Origin: Cladopsammia gracilis
Taxonomy: Eukaryota > Cnidaria > Anthozoa > Scleractinia > Dendrophylliidae
Length of the DNA: 64,000 bases
Reading direction: 5' to 3'
Assembly (NCBI GenBank): GCA_022457155.1
Contig: JAJGOT010000438.1
Location: 124,001 to 188,000 of the forward strand
Shown: positions 1-11,865 of the stretch, piece by piece
How positions within the stretch are numbered: the stretch's first letter is position 1
How the letters are laid out: every line of letters begins with the position of its first letter
Notes under the pieces: generated by a model
What the model saw: only the letters and a program-made list of their open reading frames with translations
Database searches by the model: none
Told to the model about the DNA's origin: nothing
Made by a program: the position numbers and the translations under genes

Positions 1-430
1 AACGTGGAAAAGACCAAAGCAATATGGTTAGGCTCCCGGAGATTTAACGACTCCAAACCCTTGAGAGCACTAGGAACGTTTATTTCTTATAACATGAAAG
101 AAAATAACAAGAAAAACGTAGAAATGAAAATAGATAATATGACTAGCAGTAATCACAGATCATGGAGACGCGTTCGAAGGAATTTCCGGCGGAAATGAGC
201 CCCTGAAAAAAACCAATAGGGGGGCCATTTGGAAGACCGTCTACCAAAAAATCTCAAATTTGTCTCCAACACGAAATTAGGATTGCGTTCTTCGAACGCG
301 ATTACAAAACTTGCTATTTGGCGGGCACGCAATCTTTCTCTACTTGGAAAGTGCCTCATTGTGAAATGTTTGGGCATTGCACACCTGGTATACTCCGCTT
401 CGATGCTAATCATTCCTAATACCTAATTCC
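1..430 (+). pseudogene. LINE reverse-transcriptase fragment
   Basis: Two open stretches read like the distal part of a non-LTR (LINE) reverse transcriptase. The first holds EKTKAIWLG and ALGTFISYN; the second holds LSLLGKCLIVKCLGIAHLVY followed by SAS. The family pattern is a K-x-x-x-W-x-G box, then a L-G-v-x-x-S-Y-N box, then L-x-L-x-G-K-x-x-I-x-K-x-L-G. Between them, about 169-300, the frame is lost in sequence with no RT resemblance, bounded by an 11-bp inverted repeat. The piece has no 5' part (the window starts inside it) and no 3' tail, so it is a dead fragment. Homology is by recognition of the motif pattern. Confidence 0.7.
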
Positions 431-436
431 TAATAC

Positions 437-840
437 CTATATTCCTATAATTAAAAACTCTGTTTTCAAATACGACTGATTAACGACAATTGGACGACAC
501 GAAGTCCTACTGCCATTATAATTTCTGAGAAAAAATTGAAGAGAATAACTTGAATAAAGGCTTTTTATCAAAAGTGTTAATACAATTTTATCACTGCAAA
601 ACTGGCATTGAACAAAATCATGAAACTGTCCGATTGCAACTTTGCATATAAATAAGAAAATACAGAGATTTATGAACCAATCACATTTGAGAAAATTGTA
701 ATAGTTACGATAAACTTGTAATTCAGTTGAACTCAACAACACACTCGGTAGCGTTTACTATTGCCTTTAGTGCACGCTGTTAACCATTTGTTCATAAAAA
801 TTCAGACTTCTACGGAGTTGTACCCACGCCTTACAATACC
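437..840. other. No gene or clear repeat
   Basis: AT-rich sequence after the LINE fragment. The open frames are short and show no domain or splice pattern. Confidence 0.5.
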
Positions 841-1950
841 GGTCAGTATCATGATTCTTAGAAACCTTTGTCTGCTTTTGAGACGTCAATACATAAACCT
901 TATTTGATGGTTTAACAGATAATACGCGCGGATATTTTACGAGCAATCAGCAAAATATCCGCAAGTATTACCTGTTAAACAATCGAATAAGGGATTTACT
1001 ATTCGACTGAAATTCTTATATTTATAATAGCTTGCGTCTTTAAACCGGACCACTAAGGTCTAATACGGCAATCTACTGTGTAACACGCTCGGATATCTTG
1101 TGTGTTCTCTTTTCTTATAAGGTAAAATGACGTCACAGTAGAATAATACAAAGTCGTACCACGATCTTCAGCTACTTTTGTCTGCTTTTGAGACGTCAAT
1201 ACAAAGTTGTTTGCCATCTCAAAAACCAGCCTGTAATTAATCAAAAAATTCACCGCGGCTATTTATTGGGTTCCAAATCCAAAATTCACAATTTTCTTCG
1301 AAGGAAGGGCTAAAATGTTGATAACTTTATCACGTCTGGCAGATAAAACAACACTGTATTCAACACAACGATCCACTTTATCGACTGTAACAAAAAGATG
1401 AGTATTAAAGCTGTTTTTTGTTTGTTCGATCGGTTTGTTTACATCGAGCTTCGCTGTCACGTGCTAGTCACGCAATCTTAAAGGAGCAGTGTCACGGGGA
1501 TTTGGTGTCATTACAAAAACCAAAAAAAATGTTTTTGTATTAACAGAAACCGAAACACAATGGTGCAGTTTTGTGATAAATTACCACACTGCTGTAACAC
1601 AACTGTCGATTAGTGTCTCTCGTCATTGACGGACTGTTTCTGAATGAATTGCAACTTGAAAAAAGTCAATAAAGTTGATGAAGTGGATCGTTGCGAATAC
1701 AGTATGGCCTATTCCAGGCGTTACGATTGTGTGGCCGGGGGGAGCTAAAAACCGGCGAGCAAATGAGCGGGAATATTTTTCCTTTGGCGTCGCGGCTCGC
1801 CTATTCTTCGCTCCCTACTACATATACCTGAACTTCTGGACCAGGCTAAATACAGTGTTGTTTTATCTGCCAGAGAAGACAAAGTAATCAACATTTTTAC
1901 CCAATATTGACGTCTGAAAAGCAGGCAAAATTATCTGAGAATCGTGATAC
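840..1950. repeat. Diverged inverted-repeat element
   Basis: The block around 846-893, containing TTTGAGACGTCAATAC, is found inverted and diverged at about 1904-1950. A second pair lies inside it: about 1309-1363 (around TGGCAGATAAAACAACACTG) is inverted at about 1850-1900. The TGTCTGCTTTTGAGACGTCA block also recurs directly at about 1179. This is the architecture of an old foldback or MITE-like element. No transposase reading frame is visible. Confidence 0.5.
1672..1862 (+). repeat. Single-monomer relative of the 75-bp satellite
   Basis: From GTTGATGAAGTGGATCGTT to the AGGCTAAATACA motif this stretch matches 4063-4200, the left flank and first unit of the 75-bp array. It shares AAAACCGGCGAGCAAATGAG. 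Only one diverged copy of the unit is present here, against about 28 downstream, so it may represent the unexpanded form. Confidence 0.6.
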
Positions 1951-1989
1951 AATGTTGTATTCCTGTCTCTAAAATCACAATTATTTTAT

Positions 1990-3380
1990 AGTACTTTGCT
2001 CAAAGGAGGATATTACCATCTTCCCGGCATGCTCTTCAAGCAAACTTTATTATCAAACGGCGGCGACCTGCAAGCAGCTCATTTTACACAGACACTGTTG
2101 AGGTTGAAAGTCAGTTGGTCGAAGCGGAATAAATCTACTATTACCTATTTAGTATTCTATTCGCTTTTACAGGATAACTTCCATTTCAGGTTATATGTTC
2201 TACAGTTTGTTCTCAATGCCGCTTAACTTCTCAGACGGGCCGAAACCCTCGCCTTTTCGATTGGTGTCGCGTGTTAGACGCGTGAAATCTCTTCATACAT
2301 TCGTGGAATCAATGAACCTTTTCGCCATTCAAAAACTATGCCGGCTTTAATAAGAAGAAATATCCGTATTTGCTTGCCTTGACCTATTGAATCTAACACG
2401 CACGGCACGAACAGAGCCTGTGAAATATTCCCCGCTCACAGCGCTCACAAAACCACAGCTACTCAATTTCAACTCAACTGGAGGTCTACTCAGCACGCGA
2501 CTGTCCTGCTGTGTATGTTTACGGCTTTGTTTATATTTTTAGTTCAAAGTCAATCGTCGCCTTTCTCGCTATTTTCTGCCCTTTTTATGGTACGAGTACT
2601 AATCATTTTGCTTTACTTCATGTTATTTTTTTATTTCAATCTACGCTGGTTACCGTTTTAGACCTTTCATGAGTACTTTTACACTCCGAGGAGCAGACTG
2701 TAAAATCACGCCCGCATAAGCACAAGTCGCGTTTCGCTTCGAAATTACGAAAATTTCAACGGCTCAAATCCGTCGAAATCCCGAAGGCCTTAGAAGTCCT
2801 TATAGTTTCCTTGATTGTGTGATTACAAATGTACTAAATTATCATAATATATGCTAAGGACGCTTTGTTGTCAAAGTGATTCAGCAATTACAAATTAGGC
2901 CCCGTCCACACGTATCCGGATATGTTTGAATCCGCAACTTTTTTGTTGCGGATTGGCCTTCCGTCCACACGTATCCGGCGAATTCGGGAAAATACGATTC
3001 GAATACGCTACGTGTGGACGCGAATATTTTCTAATCCGTGACAAAAAAGTTGCGGATTCAAAAATATCCGGATACGTGTGGACGGGGCCTTAGTCTGTTC
3101 AATACAGGAGGTCGAATTCACGTAAGAAAGGTCACAAACAAAAGAACGAACAACCGTAACACAATATCGCGATAAAAGTAAAACCAGATTCAACGATTTA
3201 TGAAAACATCACTTAACACTATTTCCTTGAACAACTTACCATTTTCGACAATGTTTCTGAGAAAAATTGAAGCATGGCATATTTAGCCACTAACCCTTCC
3301 AGTTGGCGCCATTTTATTGCATAAATTACCGCAACGCATACCGGGAAGATGATAATATCCTCCTTTACTTTACTCCGTGG
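1990..3380. mobile_element. Possible element with about 31-bp terminal inverted repeats
   Basis: AAAGGAGGATATTACCATCT near 2006 is inverted, with few changes, near 3345-3370 (ATAATATCCTCC). The enclosed sequence has no recognisable coding region but includes the well-defined MITE at 2898-3089. Target duplications were not identified, so the boundaries are approximate. Confidence 0.35.
2898..3089. mobile_element. PIF/Harbinger-like MITE, TSD TTA
   Basis: A 192-bp element with near-perfect inverted arms of about 50 bp. The ends are GGCCCCGTCCACACGTATCC and its complement. It is flanked by TTA at 2895-2897 and 3090-3092. A 3-bp TTA/TAA duplication is the usual signature of PIF/Harbinger transposition. 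The left arm also contains a small hairpin, ATCCGCAAC with GTTGCGGAT. It is non-autonomous, with no coding capacity. Confidence 0.8.
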
Positions 3381-4060
3381 CTAATTGAACGTTAAGCCAG
3401 CTGGAGACCCGATCAACAACGAATTCACAAATAAAGAAGCGCTATTTTGGCACAGAGACTGGTTATTGTTTTACTGTTTTAGAAAGGTTTTTCTAAATTT
3501 TCGGTCGCTCACTGCGGCGTTCATTATTCTATTACGTTTTGGTAAAACCGGAACCAACTGACAAGTTAAAAAGTTGGCAAGTTGCATTATTTACCATTTT
3601 GGTGATGTTCATAACTTTGAAAGAATTCATAAACATGTAATGTTCTATAAAATTTGTTCTGTTTCGATGAGCAACTTATAGCAAAACCTTTCTTAGCGTA
3701 ACAAAAAAATTCTGATTATGCGTACAAAACGTCCTGTATGACAGCTTAGGACTGAAAAGAATTTCAGTTTTGATCAGCACAAGTTATCTTCAGCTTTACC
3801 TTCTTTTTGCCCGAACAACAGTTGAATCGTGATACAAATCTATAATTGCGATTTTGATACTTCAATAGTCGCTTTGTGACTCCGCCCAATACACTTATTT
3901 ATAACACAAATTCGATAAATCGTTTAGGAAGTTTTTTCAACGGTTATGAACGACGACAAAATCGAAAAATGACGCAGCTTGCCGAGTTTTTAGCCCAAAC
4001 ATTTTCCAATGATTTTGTGATTAACGCGCGCCTCTTCACCTTTTCCTAGTCTCACCTTAA
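3093..4060. other. No gene recognised
   Basis: AT-rich intergenic sequence with short frames and no convincing exon or RNA gene. The right part of the candidate element 1990-3380 overlaps its start. Confidence 0.5.
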
Positions 4061-4172
4061 AAATTGATGAAGTGGATCGTTACGTTGAATACACTGGCTC
4101 CTGGCATGGCCTATTCCAGGCATTACGCACGATAGTGGGGCCAGGGGAAGCTAAAAACCGGCGAGCAAATGA

Positions 4173-6290
4173 GCGTCACCAATCCTTCGCATCCACCTAT
4201 CTGGAACAGACTAAATACAAATGTACGGCGTGTGAATGAGTGTCACCTATCCTTCACTCCCCACTATCTGAACACCTGGAACAGGATAAATACAAATGTA
4301 CGGCGTGTGAATGAGTGTCACCTATCCTTCACTCCCCACTATCTGAACACCTGGAACAGACTAAAAACAAATGTACGGCGTGCGAATGAGCGTCACCTAT
4401 CCTTCACTCCCCACTATCTGAACACCTGGAACAGACTAAATACACATTTAAGGCGTGTGAATGAGTGTCACCTATCCTTCACTCCCCACTACCTGAACAC
4501 CTGGAACAGACTAAATACAAATGTACGGCATGCGAATGAGCGCCAGTTATCCTTCGATCCCTACTATCTAAACACCTAGAACAGACTAAATACAAATGTA
4601 CAGTGTGCAAATGAGTGTTACGTATCCTTCACTCCCCGCTATCTGAACGCCTGGAACAGACTAAATACAAATGTACGGCGTGCGAATGAGCGTCACCTAT
4701 CCTTCACTCCCCACTATCTGAACACCTGGAACAGACTAAATACAAATGTACGGCGTGTGAATGAACGTCACCTATCCTTCACTCTCCACTATCTAAATAA
4801 ACCTGGAACAGGCTAAATACAAATGTACGGCGTGTGAATGAGCGTCACCTATCCTTCACTCTCCACTATCTAAATAAACCTGGAACAGACTAAATACAAA
4901 TGTACGGCGTGTGAATGAACGTCACCTATCCTTCACTCTCCACTATCTAAATAAACCTGGAACAGACTAAATACAAATGTACGGCGTGTGAATGAGCGTC
5001 ACCTATCCTTCACTCTCCACTATCTAAATAAACCTGGAACAGGCTAAATACAAATGTACGGCGTGTGAATGAGCGTCACCTATCCTTCACTCTCCACTAT
5101 CTGAACGCCTGGAACAGGATAAATACAAATGTACGGCGTGTGAATGAGTGTCACCTATCCTTCACTCTCCACTATCTGAACGCCTGGAACAGGATAAATA
5201 CAAATGTACGGCGTGTGAATGAGCGTCACCTATCCTTCACTCCCCACTATCTGAACACCTGGAACAGACTAAATACAAATGTACGGCGTGCTAATGAGCG
5301 TCACCTATCCTTCACTCCCCACTATCTGAACACCTGGAACAGACTAAATACAAATGTACGGCGTGTGAATGAGCGTCACCTATCCTTCACTCCCCACTAT
5401 CTGAACACCTGGAACAGACTAAATACAAATGTACGGCGTGTGAATGAGCGTCACCTATCCTTCACTCCCCACTATCTGAACACCTGGAACAGACTAAATA
5501 CAAATGTACGGCGTGCGAATGAGCGTCACCTATCCTTCACTCCCCACTATCTGAACACCTGGAACAGACTAAATACAAATGTACGGCGTGTGAATGAGCG
5601 TCACCTATCCTTCACTCCCCACTATCTGAACACCTGGAACAGACTAAATACAAATGTACGGCGTGTGAATGAGTGTCACCTATCCTTCACTCCCCACTAT
5701 CTGAACACCTGGAACGGACTAAATACAAATGTACGGCGTGTGAATGAGCGTCACCTATCCTTCACTCCCCACTATCTGAACACCTGGAACAGACTAAATA
5801 CAAATGTACGGCGTGTGAATGAGCGTCACCTATCCTTCACTATCCACTATCTGAACGCCTGGAACAGACTAAATACAAATGTACGGCGTGTGAATGAGTG
5901 TCACCTATCCTTCACTACCCACTATCTGAACGCCTGGAACAGACTAAATACAAATGTACGGCGTGTGAATGAGTGTCACCTATCCTTCACTACCCACTAT
6001 CTGAACGCCTGGAACAGACTAAATACAAATGTACGGCGTGTGAATGAGTGTCACCTATCCTTCAGTCCCACTATCTGAACACCTGGAACAGACTAAATAC
6101 AAATGTACGGCGTGCGAATGAGCGTCACCTATCCTTCACTCCCCACTATCTGAACACCTGGAACAGACTAAATACAAATGTACGGCGTGTGAATGAGCGT
6201 CACCTATCCTTCACTCCCCACTATCTGAACACCTGGAACAGACTAAATACAAATGTACGGTGTGCGAATGAGTGTCACCTATCCTTCACT
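4173..6290 (+). repeat. 75-bp satellite, about 28 copies
   Basis: Tandem copies of a 75-bp unit containing CACCTATCCTTCACTC, CACTATCTGAACACCTGG and AAATGTACGGCGTG. Because 75 is a multiple of three, long frames stay open and give a fake 25-residue repeat protein. Several units at about 4780-5050 are 77 bp (CTAAATAAACC in place of CTGAACACC) and break the frame, so this is non-coding satellite. The left flank (4063-4172) matches the element at 1672-1862, so the array sits inside a dispersed repeat. Copies differ at few positions, which suggests recent expansion or homogenisation. Confidence 0.93.
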
Positions 6291-6436
6291 CAAGGAAATG
6301 CGCGCACTATAATTGGTTGAACCGAGTTCATTATAACTCGATAAAGCACACGCGTGACGTAAGGTTCATTATGACCATTTTTATTTTATAAAAGAAACAA
6401 AAAAAACTTGCTCCTCGTGCATTGTTGAGTTATCAG

Positions 6437-7491
6437 TGTGCATATCAACTGTTTGTTGAATATGAAGTTTATAATCAGTATATGGACACCAAACAGTCAT
6501 CCATCAATCTGGGGTGCTCTTGTGTGGGTATCAACTGTTTGTTGAATATAAAGTTTATAATCAGTAGATGGACACCAAACAGTCATCCATCAACCTGGTG
6601 TGTTCTTGTGTGGGTATCAACTGTTTGTTGGATATGAAGTTTATAATCAGTAGATGGACACCAAACAGTCATCCATCAACCTGGGGTGCTGTTGTGTGGG
6701 TATCAACTGTTTGTTGAATATGAAGTTTATAATCAGTAAGTGGACACCAAACAGTCATCCATCAACCTGGGGTGTTCTTGTGTGGGTATCAACTGTTTGT
6801 TGAATATGAAGTTTATAATCAGTAGATGGACACCAAACAGTCATCCATCAACCTGGGGTGTTCTTGTGTGGGTATCAACTGTTTGTTGAATATCAAGTTT
6901 ATAATCAGTAGATGGATACCAAACAGTCATCCATCAACCTGGGGTGTTCTTGTGTGGGTATCAACTGTTTGTTGAATATGAAGTTTATAATCAGTAGATG
7001 GACACCAAACAGTCATCCATCAACCTGGGGTGTTCTTGTGTGGGTATCAACTGTTTGTTGAATATAAAGTTTATAATCAGTATATGGACACCAAAACAGT
7101 CATCCATCAACCTGGGGTGTTCTTGTGTGGGTATCAACTGTTTGTTGAATATGAAGTTTATAATCAGTATATGGACACCAAAACAGTCATCCATCAACCT
7201 GGGGTGTTCTTGTGTGGGTATCAACTGTTTGTTGAATATGAAGTTTATAATCAGTAGATGGACACCAAACAGTCATCCATCAACCTGGGGTGTTCTTGTG
7301 TGGGTATCAACTGTTTGTTGAATATGAAGTTTATAATCAGTATATGGACACCAAACAGTCTTCCACCAACCTGGGGTGTTCTTGTGTGGGTATCAACTGT
7401 TTGTTGAATATGAAGTTTATAATCAGTAGATGGACACCAAACAGTCATCCACCAACCTGGGGTGTTCTTGTGTGGGTATCAACTGTTTGTT
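6437..7491 (+). repeat. 86-bp satellite, about 12 copies
   Basis: Direct tandem copies of an 86-bp unit containing GGTATCAACTGTTTGTTG, GAAGTTTATAATCAGTA and CAGTCATCCATCAACCTGG. Spacing was measured between successive TATCAACTG blocks. One-base differences in the run after ACACCAAA shift the frame in some copies. Overlapping frames on both strands are by-products. The sequence is unrelated to the adjacent 75-bp array. Confidence 0.92.
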
Positions 7492-7856
7492 GCTGTCCAC
7501 CTTCATGTGTTACATTAAGCACAATAACAGTGTTCCAGTTAACTTTCAAAGGCAGGGAGTCAATGAATAATTTTAAGGGGTTGACAGGTTGTGGGTCTCT
7601 AAAACTTTTTAAGTTAGCCATTTGATTTGTCAGGTCAGGAAGCCAGCCTTGTCGGGTTTTTGACCCGAGACCCCTCTCTTGTCTGGAACATTGACAATAA
7701 TATTGTGTACATAACTTAATCCACCTTAATAATGTGTTACAAAGCACAATAAGATTATGTAAGATGTAATTCAGATGTAACTCAGTCCACCTTAATAATG
7801 TGCTACAAAGCACAATAATATCATGTAAGATGTTAATTACGAAGCACAATAATATG
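7492..7856. repeat. Unique flank plus two diverged direct repeats
   Basis: After the satellite, a block with CCACCTTAATAATGTG and ACAAAGCACAATAA occurs twice (about 7720 and 7788), followed by a third partial GAAGCACAATAATATG. No coding potential is seen. Confidence 0.5.
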
Positions 7857-7857
7857 C

Positions 7858-7967
7858 ACTTATTGACTGAGACTGGGGAGGGCCAGACGGGAAAATATTT
7901 GGCTCGTGCGCCGTGACCAAGAGCCAAATATTTTCCCATCTGGCCTGACCTAACTCAGTCAATAAGT
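7858..7967. mobile_element. Foldback MITE
   Basis: A 110-bp near-palindrome. ACTTATTGACTGAG at 7858-7871 pairs with 7954-7967, and GGGAAAATATTTGGCTC pairs with GAGCCAAATATTTTCCC across a short loop. The flanks are TA-rich, so the target duplication cannot be defined. I recall similar palindromes being common in coral genomes. Confidence 0.65.
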
Positions 7968-8302
7968 ATTTTATATAATAAATGATTAGAAAGTACAAGA
8001 ACAGTCGTGCAGTGCGAGGTCACTTGAACTCGAGCGGGGCTGGACAGCTTTTTCCGGACTGGCTTACATCAACCCGTCCGGTCCCGCTCAGGTCACCTTG
8101 CAATTCTATTTTCTGTAAGATTGCGTCAGCGGGGCAGTACGGTCATATTATAACTAATATTATGTAAGATAAAGCAATATTGCTTATTATAGACAAACTT
8201 AATATCATGCACACATAATTATGTACAGAAATTCAACTTAAAAAGTTTTCTTCCAAGTATCTATTATTGTAAGAACAAACTAATTTTACTCCACACGCTT
8301 AC

Positions 8303-8465
8303 CTTTGATGAAAGCAGGCAGTCTATCAAGGAACTGCTGAATCTGAGATGGCTGGGCACCTTTAAGATGCACAGTTTCATAAGCACAGGTATTCAAGTTG
8401 AACACTTCACTAAATACAAGTGAGTCATTTGTTACTGTGATGGAACTTTGATTACGAAACTTGAA
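8303..8465 (-). CDS. Internal exon of an unrecognised gene
   Basis: A minus-strand exon with an excellent acceptor (TTTCTTGCTGTTTCAG) and donor (AAAG|GTAAGCG). The open frame runs from FKFRNQSSITVTNDSLVFSE to QIQQFLDRLPAFIKG. It gives 54 codons plus one base (starts phase 0, ends phase 1). The composition, with alternating hydrophobic residues and few rare codons, looks protein-coding and unlike the surrounding repeats. I do not recognise the family. Neighbouring exons were not identified. The other convincing minus-strand exon upstream is at 34,958-35,995, too far to link with confidence. Confidence 0.5.
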
Positions 8466-8479
8466 CTGAAACAGCAAGA

Positions 8480-9779
8480 AATGATGAAATTAATTATTAC
8501 TGTATAAGTAATTTTTTTTGACAGTTAACTGCAAAACATGTCAATAAAAGACATTACTTCAATTGCCACCCCGTTTCACGTCTAAGCTAGGGTCCATTAC
8601 TGTTCCAGCAACAACACAATTATTGCACTTATATCAACAAATAAACATAGGGAGATATAAGTCCCGACCATTTTTCCCATCCTCATCTCTTGCAAGATGT
8701 CATGCTTACATCTTTTGTAATAGTCATGAAGGATAGAACATATATAATATAATTTTTCATTAGTATTAAATTATTATTTTTATTATATTATACAAAAGTG
8801 CTTGCAACATCTAAATATTATGCCAAGAGAAGTCGGCCCAAACTAGTTTTACACCAGGCTTCACAATGAAGAAATAAACAGTGTCAAACACCGGTTATGC
8901 CCGAGGGGATGATCATACAATGCACTTAGAATTGACTTTAATATGCATTATGCCTGCATGGGGAACTTACAACAAAATTCTGGGCCACTTTTGAGGGTGT
9001 GGCATATTATAGAAATTTCACCATATTAATTATAATAAATCTTACCTTCAGCAATAGAAGTCCTTAGTACTAACATTGAATTATTAATATTATTTTGCTA
9101 TTATTTTCAACATAGGGTGGACATTTCACAACCTTTATTATGTTGTAATGCTCCACGTTCAAAATCTCACATTTTAAAAAGCTTCTCACAGTCTTCTCTT
9201 TAATTCTCAGACAATCATTGGACCTGACAGAGTACACTATGCTTCATTTATTCCTTGTGGGTGTGGGGTCTCTAGGGTAAGGCAGGAGTGACCTTTGGGT
9301 GTTAGAGGGCTTATGTTATATGAAGGCTTGTGGTATAAATGGACACAGTTCTTAAGTCATCTAGTTTTTTTTGGTGCAGTTTAAACTGTTGCATAGAACA
9401 CATTAGGGATACTGACTGGATGGCTATCATAATTATCTGTGCATGGAAAAAAGGCAAGATCATCAGAATTAACCTGAAGGATAACTTCAAGTAACAAAAT
9501 CAGAGAGGTTATAAAGGTTTGGCACAAGGCCCCCCTCCCTTAACAGAGATTGTGGGTGCAAACTTTGAATCTGGCAACCATTGTGACATAATTATATGTG
9601 CCATAGGATAACTTAAGTCCATTAAGCATTAAGTGACAGAAATCTTTAATGTGTTGAGATCACTTAGGCACTGAAATAGGTTAACAGAATTAGTTACGAA
9701 ATTTTCTTTTAAATTACATGACTGTATGAAACTTGCTAAATTTTAGGAGAAGGCAATTAGTTTATTTATGTTAAGCACA
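8480..9779. other. Intergenic or intronic, no feature seen
   Basis: AT-rich sequence without clear repeats. A minus-strand acceptor-like CTTGCCTTTTTTCCATG followed by CACAG near 9430-9450 precedes an open frame, but no donor is visible. Confidence 0.4.
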
Positions 9780-9787
9780 CATGATCA

Positions 9788-10460
9788 TGGGTGCTTTCCA
9801 TTATATGAGACCGACCGGTCAGGGACCGCTCAGACCAACTGCTGAATAATGGAACGACATTTTCCGATCGAAGCGACCGACGTGGCCGACCAAATTGAAT
9901 TCCCACTTCTCCAACATTGTACCGGTACTGGGCTGGTCTGTGAGCGAGGGAAAAGCCGAATCTGAAACATGGGGCATCATTTGGCTTTCACCACTCACTT
10001 GTGGACATTCAGAATATTCAACTTCTGTAAACAGAAATTGAGAAAATACGTGGGAAAATGTCAACATGAGCAATGGTTAAAGATTAACCTTTAAAATCGC
10101 AAAACTTTGATTATTTCATAATACAGTCACGTACCGGAAATCGTGGAACATGCATGCATGAGCAGAACTGTCAAATCTGTAGTTTTATAGTCACAAATAG
10201 AACACTGATAACAAGTAGCTATAGCCTTGTTTTTTCATGGCCGCCATGATGGTGAATTCAGTGAGAGACAGAAGAGCGGTACTGCAAACAAGAATTTGTG
10301 AAAATGGAACGGTAAATTTCGGTCCGACCGGTCCAACCGGTCCAAGTGGACCACCTCTAGAGGTGGTCCACTTGGACCGGTAATTTTTCGCTTGGTCCGG
10401 ACCGTTCCATTAAATTTCCAACCGAAATTTCCGGAAATTTTGGCATAATGGAAAGCACCC
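9788..10460. mobile_element. hAT-like non-autonomous element, 673 bp
   Basis: The ends are GGGTGCTTTCCATTAT (left) and its complement (right). The flanks CATGATCA (9780-9787) and CATGATTA (10461-10468) form an 8-bp target duplication with one mismatch, as expected for hAT transposons. The interior is rich in ACCGGTC and CGGTCC motifs and holds a perfect 44-bp palindrome at 10337-10380. The minus-strand open frame at 9819-10073 shows no transposase motif. Confidence 0.7.
10337..10380. repeat. Perfect 44-bp palindrome
   Basis: CCGGTCCAAGTGGACCACCT plus CT is followed by its exact reverse complement. It lies near the right end of the hAT-like element. It would form a 22-bp hairpin stem with no loop. 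Confidence 0.95.
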
Positions 10461-10829
10461 CATGATTAAGTGAGATGATAGATGGTTCATTTTTTTTATT
10501 TTGGGGAGGGGGGGGGGGGGGGGTTGGGCAAATACCCAAAAAATTCCTGCACAGCAAAAGTAGAGGAAAAAATGTGCACAGAAAGCAGAAGAAAAGAAAA
10601 GTGTGGGACAATCTCGAAAATAATTCTTGCACAGCCTCAATGGAAAAAAATTCATGCTCAGAAAAATCTCCCCGCTCCCCTGAAAATTAAATTGTCCATC
10701 CCCAGGACTTCATGAGCAAGTTAAAATTGAGATCAACATCCTCAATGACTGCAACAACAAGGACTCACATGAATGTAGGAGAAGCAACTTACATGTACTA
10801 TTCTAGAGTTGTACAACTGTCCTAGAGTA

Positions 10830-11062
10830 TTAACCCTTTCACTCCCAGAGTCAATAATGGAGACAAGAAATGTACATGTAGTTCTAACTTTTGAGTTTGC
10901 TGTCAACGAAATCCTTGTGGTGTGACCATTCAAATGAAACTTCTTTGGCACTACTTTTGTGTGGTACCTTTATTTGTTCTTTTTTTTAAGATTTTCCAAA
11001 ATGAAATTTGGATATTTCTTGAATTATTTCTGATGTTTGGCACTCTTGGGAGTTAAAGGGTA
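10830..11062. mobile_element. MITE with TAACCCTTTCACTCCCAGAG ends
   Basis: A 233-bp element with inverted ends (TAACCCTTTCACTCCCAGAG against CTCTTGGGAGTTAAAGGGTA). A second copy, inverted and diverged, is at 33,474-33,697 and shares the ends and the internal GTTTCATTTGAATG block. Two copies at unrelated loci support mobility. It is non-coding. Confidence 0.75.
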
Positions 11063-11065
11063 AAG

Positions 11066-11500
11066 GACTCCCAGATGAAAGAAATTGCTATTCTAGTGTT
11101 GTATTATACTGGTCATGTTCCACAGACATGTCTGACTCCCATATGAAAGGAATTACCATTCTAGTGTTGTATTATACTGGTCATGTTCCACAGAAATGTC
11201 TGACTCCCAGATGAAAGGAATTGCCATTCTAGTGTTGTATTATACTGGTCATATTCCACAGAAATGTCTGACTCCCAGATGAAAGAAATTGCCATTCTAG
11301 TGTTGTATTATACTGGTCATGTTCCACAGAAATGTCTGACTCCCAGATGAAAGGAATTGCCATTCTAGTGTTGTATTATACTGCTTATGTTCCACAGAAA
11401 TGTCTGACTCCCAGATGAAAGAAATCGCGATTCTAGTGTTGTATTATACTGGTCATGTTCCACAGAAATGTCTGACTCCCAGATGAAAGGAATTGCCATA
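11066..11500 (+). repeat. 68-bp tandem repeat, about 6.4 copies
   Basis: The unit contains ACTCCCAGATGAAAGGAATT, TCTAGTGTTGTATTATACTG and TCCACAGAAATGTCTG. It is highly uniform and starts directly after the MITE at 10830-11062. No coding role. Confidence 0.92.
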
Positions 11501-11865
11501 AACAAGAAACATTGAAATCACTTGAGCCTACATGTAAATTCTGAGCGATTGCAATGGCAGCTATAGAAAAACCAAAACTATATAATTGCGATCAACTATG
11601 ACATATAGAAAACAAAATATCTCAAGCTGATTTTGAGTTACATGTAATCGGAAAATTCAAAAACATTTCGAACTTGTGATTTTGCATGTATACATAATTT
11701 TATATGCGCATCAGTTAACAGCATGTTTCAGAAAATTCTTCAGAAAGCAATCAAGTGTTCTGTTCAATGGAAGTTCATTTTTTGCCAAAGTTGTGCACAT
11801 GCATATAAACCTTGAAAACAATACCCATGAATAATGAGGCGCCTACAAGATATACTAATATTGAT

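Noticed and set aside
5065..6078. A 337-codon repeat protein
   Set aside because: It is the 75-bp satellite read in one open frame. 77-bp variants and stops break it elsewhere in the same array, and no splice or start context supports it.
6437..7491. CRISPR-like array
   Set aside because: Units are direct tandem copies with no unique spacers, in a eukaryotic setting without cas genes.
10475..10715. Two overlapping frames after a G run
   Set aside because: Low-complexity sequence next to a poly(G) tract, with homopolymer-encoded glycines and no family match.
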